From Paractinoplanes aksuensis (GTDB lineage: Bacteria > Actinomycetota > Actinomycetes > Mycobacteriales > Micromonosporaceae): a stretch of DNA of 64,000 nucleotides. The DNA lies in assembly GCF_024137025.1 (NCBI RefSeq), contig NZ_JAMYJR010000042.1, positions 94,720 to 158,719 of the forward strand, read 5' to 3'. The notes below the pieces were generated by a model that saw nothing but the letters and a program-made list of their open reading frames with translations, searched no databases and was not told the DNA's origin. This document shows, piece after piece, positions 17,760 through 26,151 of the stretch (position 1 is its first letter; each line of letters starts with the position of its first letter). The position numbers were made by a program, and so were the translations under genes.

Positions 17760-18471
17760 CCTGAAGGTGCTGCTGGGCGAGGGAGGCGGCTCGGGTCAGC
17801 ACATCGAGCTGGGCCGGGTTGTACAGCGCGACCACCGCGTCGACGAACGTCTGCCGGCTGACGTGTTTGCCCGGGGACAGATGCCGGGCCGGGTCGTTCA
17901 GCCAGGGGTGGTCGAGCAGGTGCCGCGCGAGGGCCGGCGCCAGCCTCTCGGCCAGGCTCTGCCGGGTCCGCTCGTCGGCGTCCGGCGGCAGGGCGTCGAT
18001 CTCGGCGCTGATCGGATCGGTGTCGGCCTCCACCATGCGCTGCAGGTCGTTCATGGTGCTCTCGTCGTACAGCTGGGCGAAGACGTGGATGAGCGAATGG
18101 TCGGAGGCCGACAGGCGCGGCGCGACGGACTCGAAACCCGCGGGCGCGTCGGCCGGTGCGCCGTCACGCAGGATGACGGCGATGTCGGCCCGGGCCCGCA
18201 CCAGACGGTCGACCTGGGTGGCGAGGTCGGCGTCGATCTGCCGCAGCAGGTCCGGGCCGAAGTCGCTGTCCGAACCGATCTGGGCCAGCGGAACGCCCAG
18301 ATCCGTGAGGCGCCGGATGCGCAGCAGACTGATCAGATGCCGTACCTCGTACTGCTTGTACCCGTTGTATCGCCGCTCGGGTTCCTCGATCAGGCCGAGC
18401 CGGTGGTAGTGCCGGATGGTGTTGACCGTCGTGCCGGACAGCTCGGCCAGTTCACGGGTGCTCCAGGTCAC
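17707..18471 (-). CDS. MerR family regulator, paralogue 1
   Basis: A 254-residue regulator with an N-terminal MerR winged helix (STRELAELSGTTVNTIRHYH, NGYKQY) and a long C-terminal effector domain of about 180 residues. Two paralogues at 60334-60957 and 61733-62473 share the same DNA-binding region almost unchanged and the same C-terminal pattern (RQ-LAE, DHPWL, QTF-DA, NPAQLDVL). GTG start. The upstream region does not carry the TTGACC-N19 promoter found before paralogue 2. Along with its paralogues it is a candidate activator of the eight such promoters in the window. The effector is unknown. Confidence 0.88.
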   Translation of the reverse strand: MTWSTRELAELSGTTVNTIRHYHRLGLIEEPERRYNGYKQYEVRHLISLLRIRRLTDLGVPLAQIGSDSDFGPDLLRQIDADLATQVDRLVRARADIAVILRDGAPADAPAGFESVAPRLSASDHSLIHVFAQLYDESTMNDLQRMVEADTDPISAEIDALPPDADERTRQSLAERLAPALARHLLDHPWLNDPARHLSPGKHVSRQTFVDAVVALYNPAQLDVLTRAASLAQQHLQVKDGVDAPTPRRGDRPR

Positions 18472-18657
18472 GTCAGCCCCGCGGTTTTCCGGGTCCGGTC
18501 GCTCGGAACCGGCGCCGAGCCGGCGTCGGCCGGCTGATCCGGTCGCGGATCAGCCGTTCCGATCAGTCTGATGGCCAGCAGCAGCACCGGAACTGAGCCC
18601 GACCGTGTTCGAACGCCGGACGAGGTTCTCGGCTCATCCATGGCTTCCTCCGAGAGT

Positions 18658-19302
18658 TCAGCGGATGTTGGCCCGGACGGCCGTGGTTATCGGCGTCGAG
18701 CCTTGATTCAGTTCGAGGATCTGCCGGCGGATCCGCGGTTCGTGCAGCAGTTCCGCCAGCGTCGCGGCGACGTCGTCGCGCGCGATCTCGTCGCACGGCT
18801 GGGCCGCGCCGAGCGCGATCGCACCGGACCCGGCCCGATCGACGAGCAGGGACGGGCGGAGGATCAGCCAGTCGAGCAGGGACTCGCTGACCGTGACCTC
18901 GACCAGCTTCTTGACCGCGTAGTAGGACTCCCGGGCTCGGCCGAGGCGCTCCCCGCGCCCCGCCTCCGGAAGCACGGACACCAGCGCGAAGCGACGGCCC
19001 CCGGCCAGCCCTGTCGCCTCCAGAGCCTTGAGCACGCCGTCACCGTCGATGGCGGTGGTGACCTTCCAGTCACCCCCGTTGGACCCGGCGGTGTAGACCA
19101 CGGCATCACAACCGCGGACCATGACGGCCAGGGCGTCGGCGGTCAGATCGGCGAGCTCACCGACGTACGCGCCGGCGCCTTCGGTCTCGAGCTCGGCCCG
19201 CTGTTCGTCACGGCGGACCAGGCCGCCGACCTCGTCACCGCGCTCGACCAGTTTCCGCGCCAGCAGCCGGCCGACGGCTCCGCTGATCCCGAAGATGAAC
19301 AC
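18658..19302 (-). CDS. NmrA-like NAD(P)-binding reductase/epimerase
   Basis: About 214 residues forming an atypical short-chain dehydrogenase. The nucleotide-binding motif at the N-terminus is FIFGISGAVGRLLARKL (GxxGxxG-type). VVYTAGSNGG and a YYAVKK segment (a YxxxK-like pair) follow. Such proteins are NAD(P)-dependent sugar or quinone reductases or redox sensors. A GTG start is used; a CTG two codons earlier is closer to the GGGGAGAG ribosome site and could be the true start. No operon partner. Confidence 0.8.
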   Translation of the reverse strand: MFIFGISGAVGRLLARKLVERGDEVGGLVRRDEQRAELETEGAGAYVGELADLTADALAVMVRGCDAVVYTAGSNGGDWKVTTAIDGDGVLKALEATGLAGGRRFALVSVLPEAGRGERLGRARESYYAVKKLVEVTVSESLLDWLILRPSLLVDRAGSGAIALGAAQPCDEIARDDVAATLAELLHEPRIRRQILELNQGSTPITTAVRANIR

Positions 19303-19486
19303 CTTCAGCGGACTCTCCCCTCACCCCGGCCTTCCGTCGCACTCAGCCTCACATCGGGGCCAACGCCTTCGCGTCGGTAGAACACCCTTACTCCGGTACG
19401 GAGGGACCACCGCGACGGGTGACGCCGACCACCCGCCACCCGCGCCGGACGGTCCGGCCCGGGTCGGAATTCGCATACTTGTCGGC

Positions 19487-20386
19487 ATGAACAAGGAAGT
19501 CCGGCGCCTGATCATGGGTGCCCTGGTTCTCGTGCTGATGAGCGCCTGCGCCTCGCCGACCAGCCCGTCGCCGTCGTCGTCGCCGAGCCGGACGCCGGCA
19601 GTCGTCGATGTCCGACCGTTCCAGGCGCTCGAGCGTCGGTTCGGGGCGCGTCTGGGGGTGCACGCGATCGACACGGGCACTGGTCGCACGGTGGCGTACC
19701 GCGCGGACGAGCGATTCGCGCACGCGTCGACCTTCAAGGCTCTGCTGGCCGGTGTGCTGCTGCGCCGGCTGTCCGACGCCGAGTTGCGCCGTGTCGTCAA
19801 GTACAGCCGGGCGGATCTGCTGGAGTGGGCGCCCGTCACCTCGCGCCACGTGGCCACGGGGATGCGGGTCGATGCCTTGATTGCGGCCACGGTGCAGCAC
19901 AGCGACAACACGGCCGCCAACCTGCTGCTCGAGCTGGTCGACGGGCCGAAGGGGTTGCAGGAGGAACTGCGGGAGATCGACGACAAGACCACTGATCTGA
20001 GCCGGAACGAGCCGGCCCTCAACACCGCTGTTCCGGGTGACCGGCGGGACACGAGCACGCCGCGGGCGCTCGGCGCCGACCTGCGGCAGTTCGTCCTCGG
20101 CGAGGTGCTGCCCGCGCCCCGGCGGCAGAAGATGGTCGACCTGCTGCTCGGCAACACGACCGGCGACGCGTACATCCGCGCGGGTGTGCCTTCGGGCTGG
20201 ACGGTCGGTGACAAGACGGGCAGCGGCGGTTACGGCACCCGCAATGACATCGCCGTCGTGTGGCCGCCCACCGGTGACCCGCTCGTCGTCGCCATCCAGT
20301 CGGATCGCGGCGAGCCGGACGCGTCCTCGGACGACGCCCTGATCGCCGAGGCGACCAAGATCGTCGTCTCCGGCCTGCGACGCTAG
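19487..20386 (+). CDS. class A beta-lactamase, lipoprotein
   Basis: A 299-residue serine beta-lactamase that hydrolyses penicillin-type lactams outside the membrane. The lipobox LMSAC puts the acylated Cys at about 21. Family motifs are complete: STFK (Ser81-Lys84), SDN (139-141), the omega-loop ExxxN in RNEPALN (Glu175-Asn179) and KTG (243-245). No ribosome site is visible. Instead a CATACT -10-like box (19474-19479) lies 7 nt before the ATG, so the mRNA is probably leaderless. Ends one base before the stop of the convergent RidA gene. Confidence 0.93.
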   Translation: MNKEVRRLIMGALVLVLMSACASPTSPSPSSSPSRTPAVVDVRPFQALERRFGARLGVHAIDTGTGRTVAYRADERFAHASTFKALLAGVLLRRLSDAELRRVVKYSRADLLEWAPVTSRHVATGMRVDALIAATVQHSDNTAANLLLELVDGPKGLQEELREIDDKTTDLSRNEPALNTAVPGDRRDTSTPRALGADLRQFVLGEVLPAPRRQKMVDLLLGNTTGDAYIRAGVPSGWTVGDKTGSGGYGTRNDIAVVWPPTGDPLVVAIQSDRGEPDASSDDALIAEATKIVVSGLRR

Positions 20387-20794
20387 TCAGGTGAGGACGG
20401 CGGTGGCTTCGATCTCGACCACGAAGTCGGGTGTGAACAGGGCCTGGACGCCGATGATACTGATGGGCGGGGCCGGGTCGGGCAGCCCCTCCTCCTGCTG
20501 GACGCGGGCGATGGCGGCCAGCACGTCGTCCCACTTCTCGACCGACCAGTCCACGACGTAGAAGGTCAGCCGGGCCAGATCGCCGACGTCCCCGCCCGCA
20601 CCGCGCACGCCGACGATGATGTTGCGCAGCGCGGCCTCGACCTGACCGGCCAGATCGGGCGCGGCCGGCTTGAAGTCGGGGGTGACGCCGGCCTGCCCGG
20701 CCAGCAGGACCACCCGCGACCCGGTCCCCACGGCGACCGGTGAGTAGTCGGTCTGCTGGAGCATGCCGTCGGGGTGCAGGAACTCCACGCTCAT
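20387..20794 (-). CDS. RidA family (YjgF/YER057c/UK114) protein
   Basis: A 135-residue member of the Rid family, small trimeric enzymes that deaminate reactive enamine/imine intermediates. Recognisable segments are VLLAGQAGVTPDF, QVEAALRNI, LTFYVVDW and the C-terminal FVVEIEATAVL. The usual conserved Arg of RidA proper is not obvious, so it may belong to a Rid subfamily with other substrates. ATG with GGGAGA upstream. The promoter is one of the eight TTGACC-type, 19-bp-spacer promoters, so it is a likely member of the MerR regulon. Confidence 0.88.
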   Translation of the reverse strand: MSVEFLHPDGMLQQTDYSPVAVGTGSRVVLLAGQAGVTPDFKPAAPDLAGQVEAALRNIIVGVRGAGGDVGDLARLTFYVVDWSVEKWDDVLAAIARVQQEEGLPDPAPPISIIGVQALFTPDFVVEIEATAVLT

Positions 20795-20833
20795 CTCGAT
20801 CTCCCTGTCGTCCGGGTGCCGGCCATGCCGTTC

Positions 20834-20864
20834 AGTTCAGCCCGTGTTCCAGGAACACAGTCAA
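20834..20864 (-). promoter_or_regulatory. MerR-type 19-bp-spacer promoter of the RidA gene
   Basis: On the minus strand TTGACT, a 19-nt spacer GTGTTCCTGGAACACGGGC, then TGAACT. The spacer contains the dyad GTGTTCC/GGAACAC. It belongs to the group also found before LysR, hydrolase-GPP34, GNAT, peptidase, LAL, MerR paralogue 2 and GPP34-2. The ATG is 40 nt beyond the -10. Confidence 0.7.
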
Positions 20865-21061
20865 GGCTCTCCGGCTCCGGCGTCGACCATCTCCAGCAAT
20901 CGGAACGGGTCCGGCCCGGTCCCCCCGCTTCCGCCGCATCGTCCAGGCGAAATATGCGTTGGCGGTACGCATATTTCTCCACTGTGCTCGCTGCGGGGTA
21001 GAGGGACCGAAGTCGTTCGTGGTATTCCTTCGGCTCACCGACGAGAACCACGGGGGAACAC

Positions 21062-23677
21062 TTGAAACGTTGGGGTGCCGCACTGGCGTGCGGCCTGATT
21101 CTGGCGTCCGGGCTCAGCAGCAGCGCGTACGCGGCCGAGCCGGCTGTCGCTGCGGCGGCCGAGCCCACCACCACCTGCGCGCCTCTGGTCGAGGGGCAGT
21201 TCGGCCCACTGTCGGACGAGCAGATCGGCTCGGGCACGATCGCCCGGGGTGAGACGCGCTGCCACGCGGTCGAGCTCAGCGCCGGCCGTCACTTCATCCA
21301 GTTCACCGGCTTCACCGCGTTGCGCTCGGCAACCCTGCAGAACGCGCAGGGCGCCGCGGTCTGCACGGCTCCGCCGGGCTACCAGTGGGAGTGCGACGTC
21401 CCGGCCGCGGGGGACTACACCGTCGTGGTGCAGAACCTGCGCGGTCCCACGCCGGTCGACTACAAGGTCGCGGTGACCGCCGAGGACCCCGCCCGCTGCA
21501 CCACGCGCGTCGGCACGAAGTGGAACGCAGCCTCCGTGAGCTTCCCCGCGGCCGGCGTGGAAGTGCAGTGCGTGCGCTTCACCGGAAAGGCCGGCGAGCG
21601 GATCCTGGCCTACAGCAGTTCGGGCCGGATCGCCGTCCGCGATGCTGTTGGTGATCTGGTCTGCAGCGTGCCGACCGAGCGCAACGGGCCGTGCGAGCTA
21701 ACCGCCGACGGCATCTACCGCGCGATCTCGGTGGCCGAGCCGAGCCGGACGACCAGCGAGATCCAGGTCCGGTCGCTGAGTCCGGTCAAGGGTTGCCCCA
21801 CGGCCCGGCCGGGCCGGTTCGGCGCCGCGCCGCGTCCGGTCAGCGCCACCCGCTGCCGCACGCTTGAGGTCACCGAGCCGGGTACGTATTTCGTGGGCGC
21901 GGTCGACGCCGCCGGCGCGGCCCAGACCTTCGTGGTCATGGCCGCCGACGGCAGCCTGCCCTGCAGCACCAGCGGCTATCCCTACAACGACGGCGACACG
22001 TGCACGTTCACCACGGCGGGCACCTACACCCTGATCATCGACAGCCTGCGCTCCACGGTCTGGGACAAGCCGTTCGCGGCCACCTTCGTACCGGCCACGG
22101 CTTCCGGGTGCAAAACCCTTTCCGCGTACGGCTTGGACCAGCCGGGCCAGCGCGGCCGGTTCCGGACGGTCGGCCAGGTCGACTGCTACCAGTTCGAGAT
22201 CCCGGACGGCATGGAGACGCACCTGGTGTACCCGGCCGGGGCCACCGGCGCGGCCAGCCCGCTGCCGCGGGTCTACGGTGACGACGGTTCGCTTCTCTGC
22301 TCGTCACTCGACTGCCCGCTGAGCGGCTCGACGACGTATCGGCTGTTGCTGACCGCCCCCGCCGGCGCGACCGGCGACTACGTGTTCGCCTTCCGGCGCA
22401 ACGCGATCAGCGAGAGCTGCCGGCCGTGGACGGCGGACGTGGTCGCCCGCTTCGGCCCGGGCCGGTTCACGAACTGTTTCACCTTCACGGCCGACAAGAC
22501 CGGCGAGATGGACATCGCGATCGAGCGGCTGTCCGGCTCCAACTCGGTCAACGCCGAGGTCCTCTATGGCGGCGGACCGTTCTGCGAGCCGGGTGCGGCG
22601 AGCACGTTCACCTGTCCGTTGGAGCTCAGCCACACGACCACGCTCGTGCTGAGCGGCCAGCCGTCGGCGGCCCGCTACCGCATCACCAAGACCGAACGCG
22701 GGGTGACGCCGCCCGACCCGACCGATCCACCGCCGCCGGCCACCTGCGGACCGGTGACACCGTTGACCGAGAGCCGCTTCGGGCCGCTGTCGGCCGACCA
22801 GATCGCCACGACCACCGTCCCGCCCGGCAAGCTCGGCTGCCACCCGATCCGGCTCACCGCCGGGTGGCACGCGCTGCGGATCGACGGGGCGGCGCCGCTG
22901 CCCAGCTTCGGCTTCGTCCGCGCCGCCGACGACCGTACGGTCTGCCTGTTGCAGCGGGGCCGGTTGTTCACCTGCAAGATCGACGAGACTGGTGATTACA
23001 CGATCCAGCTCAGCAACGCGTCCGGTACGACTGATTTCACCTACCGTCTCGTGGCCACCCTGCGTGACGCGGCCGATTGCACCACCGAGATCAGTACGGC
23101 GTGGACCGCGCCCACGGTGCGGCTGCCGCAGAGCGACCCGCTCGAGTCACACTGCGTACGGTTCGAGGCCTCGCCCGGTGAGAAAGTGATCGGGTTCGCC
23201 GAGAACGGCAGCGTCGACATCGACCGCGCGGACGGCACACCGATCTGCGGCTTCCCGTGGCGCAGCACCAACCCGCCGTGTGAGCTGACCGCCGGCGGCA
23301 CCTATCTGGCGTTGAGTCACGGGGCTGCGGGCAAGGACTCCGACGAGATCCAGATCCGGTCGGTCACCGCGCCGGTGGGCTGCCCGGTCGTCGCGCTCGG
23401 CACACCGTCGACCGACCCGCTCAGCGATGTCCGCTGCCGGCGGGTGACGATCCCGGCCGCCGGACCGTACGAGGTGCGGGCGGTCGGCGAGTCCGGGGAG
23501 CTGCGGTCGATCGTGGCGCTGACCGAGCAGGGCACCCCGACCTGCGGCACGGGCGGGCCGATCGCCGGTACCCAGTGCACGTTCCCGGCCGCGGGCACGT
23601 ACACGTTGGTGGCCGACGGGCACACCGCCGCCATCCGGGGCGGCGCCTTCTCGGTGACGGTGTCCGCCGTCGAGTAA
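21062..23677 (+). CDS. large secreted protein with internal duplication, unknown function
   Basis: An 871-residue exported protein with a TTG start after a GGGGG-type ribosome site and a clear signal peptide (KRWGAALACGLILASG, cleaved near YAA). The mature part is a chain of about 100-residue beta-sandwich units rich in paired cysteines. The block from FGPLSDEQIGSGTIARGE onward (about 45-260) recurs after a Pro-rich linker (PDPTDPPPPA) as FGPLSADQIATTTVPPGK (about 580-790). Shared motifs include CHxxxL, YTxxxxN, CTT and CVRF. The layout resembles bacterial pre-peptidase-type beta domains without any catalytic domain, so a binding or structural role is possible. I do not recognise the family. 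A decayed partial copy lies at 25242. Confidence 0.8.
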   Translation: MKRWGAALACGLILASGLSSSAYAAEPAVAAAAEPTTTCAPLVEGQFGPLSDEQIGSGTIARGETRCHAVELSAGRHFIQFTGFTALRSATLQNAQGAAVCTAPPGYQWECDVPAAGDYTVVVQNLRGPTPVDYKVAVTAEDPARCTTRVGTKWNAASVSFPAAGVEVQCVRFTGKAGERILAYSSSGRIAVRDAVGDLVCSVPTERNGPCELTADGIYRAISVAEPSRTTSEIQVRSLSPVKGCPTARPGRFGAAPRPVSATRCRTLEVTEPGTYFVGAVDAAGAAQTFVVMAADGSLPCSTSGYPYNDGDTCTFTTAGTYTLIIDSLRSTVWDKPFAATFVPATASGCKTLSAYGLDQPGQRGRFRTVGQVDCYQFEIPDGMETHLVYPAGATGAASPLPRVYGDDGSLLCSSLDCPLSGSTTYRLLLTAPAGATGDYVFAFRRNAISESCRPWTADVVARFGPGRFTNCFTFTADKTGEMDIAIERLSGSNSVNAEVLYGGGPFCEPGAASTFTCPLELSHTTTLVLSGQPSAARYRITKTERGVTPPDPTDPPPPATCGPVTPLTESRFGPLSADQIATTTVPPGKLGCHPIRLTAGWHALRIDGAAPLPSFGFVRAADDRTVCLLQRGRLFTCKIDETGDYTIQLSNASGTTDFTYRLVATLRDAADCTTEISTAWTAPTVRLPQSDPLESHCVRFEASPGEKVIGFAENGSVDIDRADGTPICGFPWRSTNPPCELTAGGTYLALSHGAAGKDSDEIQIRSVTAPVGCPVVALGTPSTDPLSDVRCRRVTIPAAGPYEVRAVGESGELRSIVALTEQGTPTCGTGGPIAGTQCTFPAAGTYTLVADGHTAAIRGGAFSVTVSAVE

Positions 23678-23689
23678 GCCGGTGAGACG

Positions 23690-23726
23690 GAGGCCGGCTC
23701 GCGGGTGCGAGCCGGCCTCTCTTTTT
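23690..23726 (+). terminator. intrinsic terminator of the 871-residue secreted protein gene
   Basis: A 13-bp perfect stem (23690-23702 with 23707-23719) and a 4-nt loop are followed by TCTTTTT. This is a textbook factor-independent terminator 12 nt after the stop codon. Confidence 0.92.
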
Positions 23727-23754
23727 GTCGGTGGGTCTCACTACCATCCGCCGC

Positions 23755-25059
23755 ATGAGTTCAGCTGTCGTCGATTCCGCCCTCGAGATTCTCGATCGTT
23801 TCGCCGTCGAGGATGCTTCGACCGCGTCGCCCGACGAGCACACCGCCTGGGCCGAGGCGCTGATCGACAGCGGGGACGAGGCCGCTGCGGCCGAGCAGCT
23901 GATCGCCCTGCTGCGGGCCGGCTCGGTGCCTAATACGCTGCCCGGGGTGGCCGCCCGCCTGTCCGATGAGCGGGCGCGGTCCGTGCTGGCCGCCGCGATC
24001 GACAACGGCCGGGTCACGACGGCGCTCACCGCTCGGGCCCACCTGGCCGGTGGGTTCGCCCGTCTCGCCTCGGGATCGGACGACGCCGAGGCCGCTCTGC
24101 TGCGGGCGGTGCTCGCGGTCGAGGAGTTCGAGGATCAACCGGAGTACGGCCCTCATCGCGAGCGGATGCACCGGATCGCCGCGGTCTTTGCCGCGCTGTC
24201 CGAGGCGCATCCCGGCGAACCCGAGCGGCTGGATCGGTGGGCGGCAATTCTCGGCGAGGCCGACCGTCCCCGGTTGGCCGCCGCGGCCGGGCTGCTCGGC
24301 CCGCTCGGTCTGGCCGAGATCGACCGGCGCTGCGGCGACCCGGTCACCGACGCTCGGCTGCCAGCTGTTCTCGACGCTTTGGATTCCGCGAACCTGCGCC
24401 CCTACGAGCCTTCCATACAGGTCGCGGTCTTGCTGCACGGCGTGTTCGTGCTGGCCGGCCCGGCCCTGCGAGCCGAGCTCCTCGACACGCGCGCCGCGAT
24501 GCTCCGGGCGAGGCTGTCCACCCGCAACCCGCAGCATGTCGACATCGGCCTCGCGGCCGGGCTGATCGAGACGGGCCGGGCGGGCGAGGGTGCGGCTCTG
24601 TTGCGCGCCCTGTCGGCGGGTCCCGACCGGCGATACGGCTTCTCCGCGGAACTGCTGATCACCGCGGCCGCGCGGGCCGGCCTGCCCGAGCACGACCCCG
24701 ACCTCTTCGCCGAGGTCTTCGGCCTGGTCGCGTCGTTGTCGGCGTACCCGCCACCGCTGAGTCCCGCTCCCGCCGTCCGTCTCGGTCCCGGCGGCCGCGC
24801 GACGGCCGCGCGGCTGATCGACCGGTCCCAGCCCAACCGCAACCCCGGGCGCTTGTCGGGTTGGCTGGCCGAGGCCGCGGCCCGCACCGGCGACTTCGAC
24901 ACCCTCGGCATCCTGCTCGAGAAGGCAACCGACGAGCCCCGAGCCTCGTTCGTCGCGCGCCACCTCGCGGCCGCCCGGGCCCGCCACGGCGACCGGCCCG
25001 GCGCCGACACCCTGGCCGAGGCCTGCGGCCTGCCACCGACCTCACCGGCGGCCGCCTGA
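23755..25059 (+). CDS. helical-repeat (TPR/HEAT-like) protein of unknown function
   Basis: A 434-residue cytoplasmic protein made of repeated Ala/Leu-rich helices (for example DEAAAAEQLIALLRAG, ERLDRWAAILGEADR, VDIGLAAGLIETGRAGEG) without signal peptide, membrane segment or catalytic motif. TPR- or HEAT-like solenoids usually hold protein partners. The ATG lacks a ribosome site but lies 8 nt after a TACCAT -10-like box, suggesting a leaderless message. A GTG at 23725 is in frame but lies within the terminator tail of the previous gene. Confidence 0.72.
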   Translation: MSSAVVDSALEILDRFAVEDASTASPDEHTAWAEALIDSGDEAAAAEQLIALLRAGSVPNTLPGVAARLSDERARSVLAAAIDNGRVTTALTARAHLAGGFARLASGSDDAEAALLRAVLAVEEFEDQPEYGPHRERMHRIAAVFAALSEAHPGEPERLDRWAAILGEADRPRLAAAAGLLGPLGLAEIDRRCGDPVTDARLPAVLDALDSANLRPYEPSIQVAVLLHGVFVLAGPALRAELLDTRAAMLRARLSTRNPQHVDIGLAAGLIETGRAGEGAALLRALSAGPDRRYGFSAELLITAAARAGLPEHDPDLFAEVFGLVASLSAYPPPLSPAPAVRLGPGGRATAARLIDRSQPNRNPGRLSGWLAEAAARTGDFDTLGILLEKATDEPRASFVARHLAAARARHGDRPGADTLAEACGLPPTSPAAA

Positions 25060-25241
25060 GCCCTGCGCCGCCTCCGGGCCGTGTCGTGGGGTTCCGAGGG
25101 AACGGCTGCTCGGACACACCTCCCGACGCCGATCTCGTTACGGCCGGGTACGTCGTTGCACCCCGCTCAGCGCGGCCGACCGGCAGAGCGGTGCCTGTTG
25201 GAACTCGGGTGAGTCGGCAGGATTCACCGCTGTTGCGGTAG

Positions 25242-25470
25242 TGCGGCCTGGTGACGTCGTTGGCCGAGAGTCGCTTGCCGCCGGTCGGGATCCTCACGGC
25301 CACCGTCCCGACCTGCGGCGCGCGGTGTGCCTTCCCGGCGGCGGGCATGTGCATGCCGGTTGTCGACGGCAGCACTGCCGGCATCGACGGGCGGCGCTTG
25401 CTCAGCGATGGCGTTCGCCATCGGCGATCCGGTGAACGGAGGCCGGCTCGTGGTCGCGAGCCAGCCTCCG
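25242..25470 (+). pseudogene. decayed partial copy of the 871-residue secreted protein plus its terminator
   Basis: The frame from 25242 reads CGLVTSLAESRL and ATVPTC, matching the start of the second repeat of the 21062 gene (CGPVTPLTESRF, TTVPPG). It then jumps to GARCAFPAAG, matching that gene's very C-terminus (GTQCTFPAAG). After this, at 25437-25470, lies a hairpin of the same base composition as the parent terminator (GGAGGCCGGCTCG arm). A duplication followed by an internal deletion of about 250 codons explains it. The rest of the 540-bp gap (25060-25596) holds no gene. Confidence 0.7.
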
Positions 25471-25509
25471 TCGATAGGCGAAACCTATCGTCCGGCGCTT
25501 GTTTTTGTC

Positions 25510-25540
25510 TTGGACGTCCCTGTGACAGCCGCCCTAGGGT
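25510..25540 (+). promoter_or_regulatory. possible 19-bp-spacer promoter of the reductase gene
   Basis: TTGGAC (25510-25515), exactly 19 nt, then TAGGGT (25535-25540). The spacer contains CCCTGTGACAG, recalling the CTGT/ACAG dyad of the TTGACC group but in a shifted register. It lies 57 nt before the ATG. Possibly a divergent member of that group. Confidence 0.35.
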
Positions 25541-25596
25541 CCTTCTCGTTGTGCGTCGGGTTTCACTCCGGCGCGAATGAGCACAGGGGGAGAACC

Positions 25597-26151
25597 ATGA
25601 ACATCACGGTGATCGGACGAGGCAACATCGGCGGCGGACTGGCCGGCCTGTGGGAGCGGGCCGGGCACAAGGTGGAACGGCTCGGGCGTGAGGGTGGCGA
25701 TGCCGGCACGGCCGATGCGGTGCTGCTCGCTGTCCCCGGCGACGCCGTGCAGTCGGCTCTGGCCTCAGTGACTGGGCTGTCGGGCCAGACGGTGCTGGAT
25801 GCCACCAACCTTTACGGCGACGTGAAGCCGCCGGCCGGGTTCCCCTCGAACGCCGAATACGTCAGGTCGGTGACCGGCGGCCCGACCGCGAAGGTGTTCA
25901 ACACCAACATCGCCGCCCTGTACCAGCAGATCGCCGACACCCGCGTCCGGCCGAGCAACCTGTGGTCCGGCGACGAACAGGCCCGGCGTCTCGTCGAGCA
26001 GCTCAGCCACGACGCCGGCTACGAGGCGGTCCGGCTGGGGGACCTGAGCATGGCCGCGACCCAGGAAAGCCTCGCCCACGCCGTCGTCGCGATCGCCCAG
26101 GGCGGGCTCGGCCCGTTCGTCTACCGGCTGGCCACACCCGACCAGCTATGA
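25597..26151 (+). CDS. F420/NADP-oxidoreductase-like dinucleotide-binding protein
   Basis: A 184-residue Rossmann protein with the N-terminal motif ITVIGRGNIGGGLAGLWERAGH (GxGxxG), AVLLAVPGDAV and the TVLDATNLYGD segment. It matches the NADPH-dependent F420 reductase / NADP oxidoreductase coenzyme-F420-dependent family, which moves hydride between NADPH and cofactor F420 or reduces related substrates. A GGGGGAGA ribosome site precedes the ATG. The 3' end overlaps the LysR gene tail-to-tail by 31 bp. Confidence 0.85.
   Translation: MNITVIGRGNIGGGLAGLWERAGHKVERLGREGGDAGTADAVLLAVPGDAVQSALASVTGLSGQTVLDATNLYGDVKPPAGFPSNAEYVRSVTGGPTAKVFNTNIAALYQQIADTRVRPSNLWSGDEQARRLVEQLSHDAGYEAVRLGDLSMAATQESLAHAVVAIAQGGLGPFVYRLATPDQL

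Noticed and set aside
23725..23757. GTG start at 23725 for the helical-repeat gene
   Set aside because: It lies in the T-run of the terminator of the preceding gene; the ATG at 23755 with a nearby -10 is better.
21062..25059. Biosynthetic gene cluster for a secondary metabolite
   Set aside because: No NRPS, PKS, terpene or RiPP-modifying enzymes occur in the window; regulators and small enzymes alone do not make a cluster.
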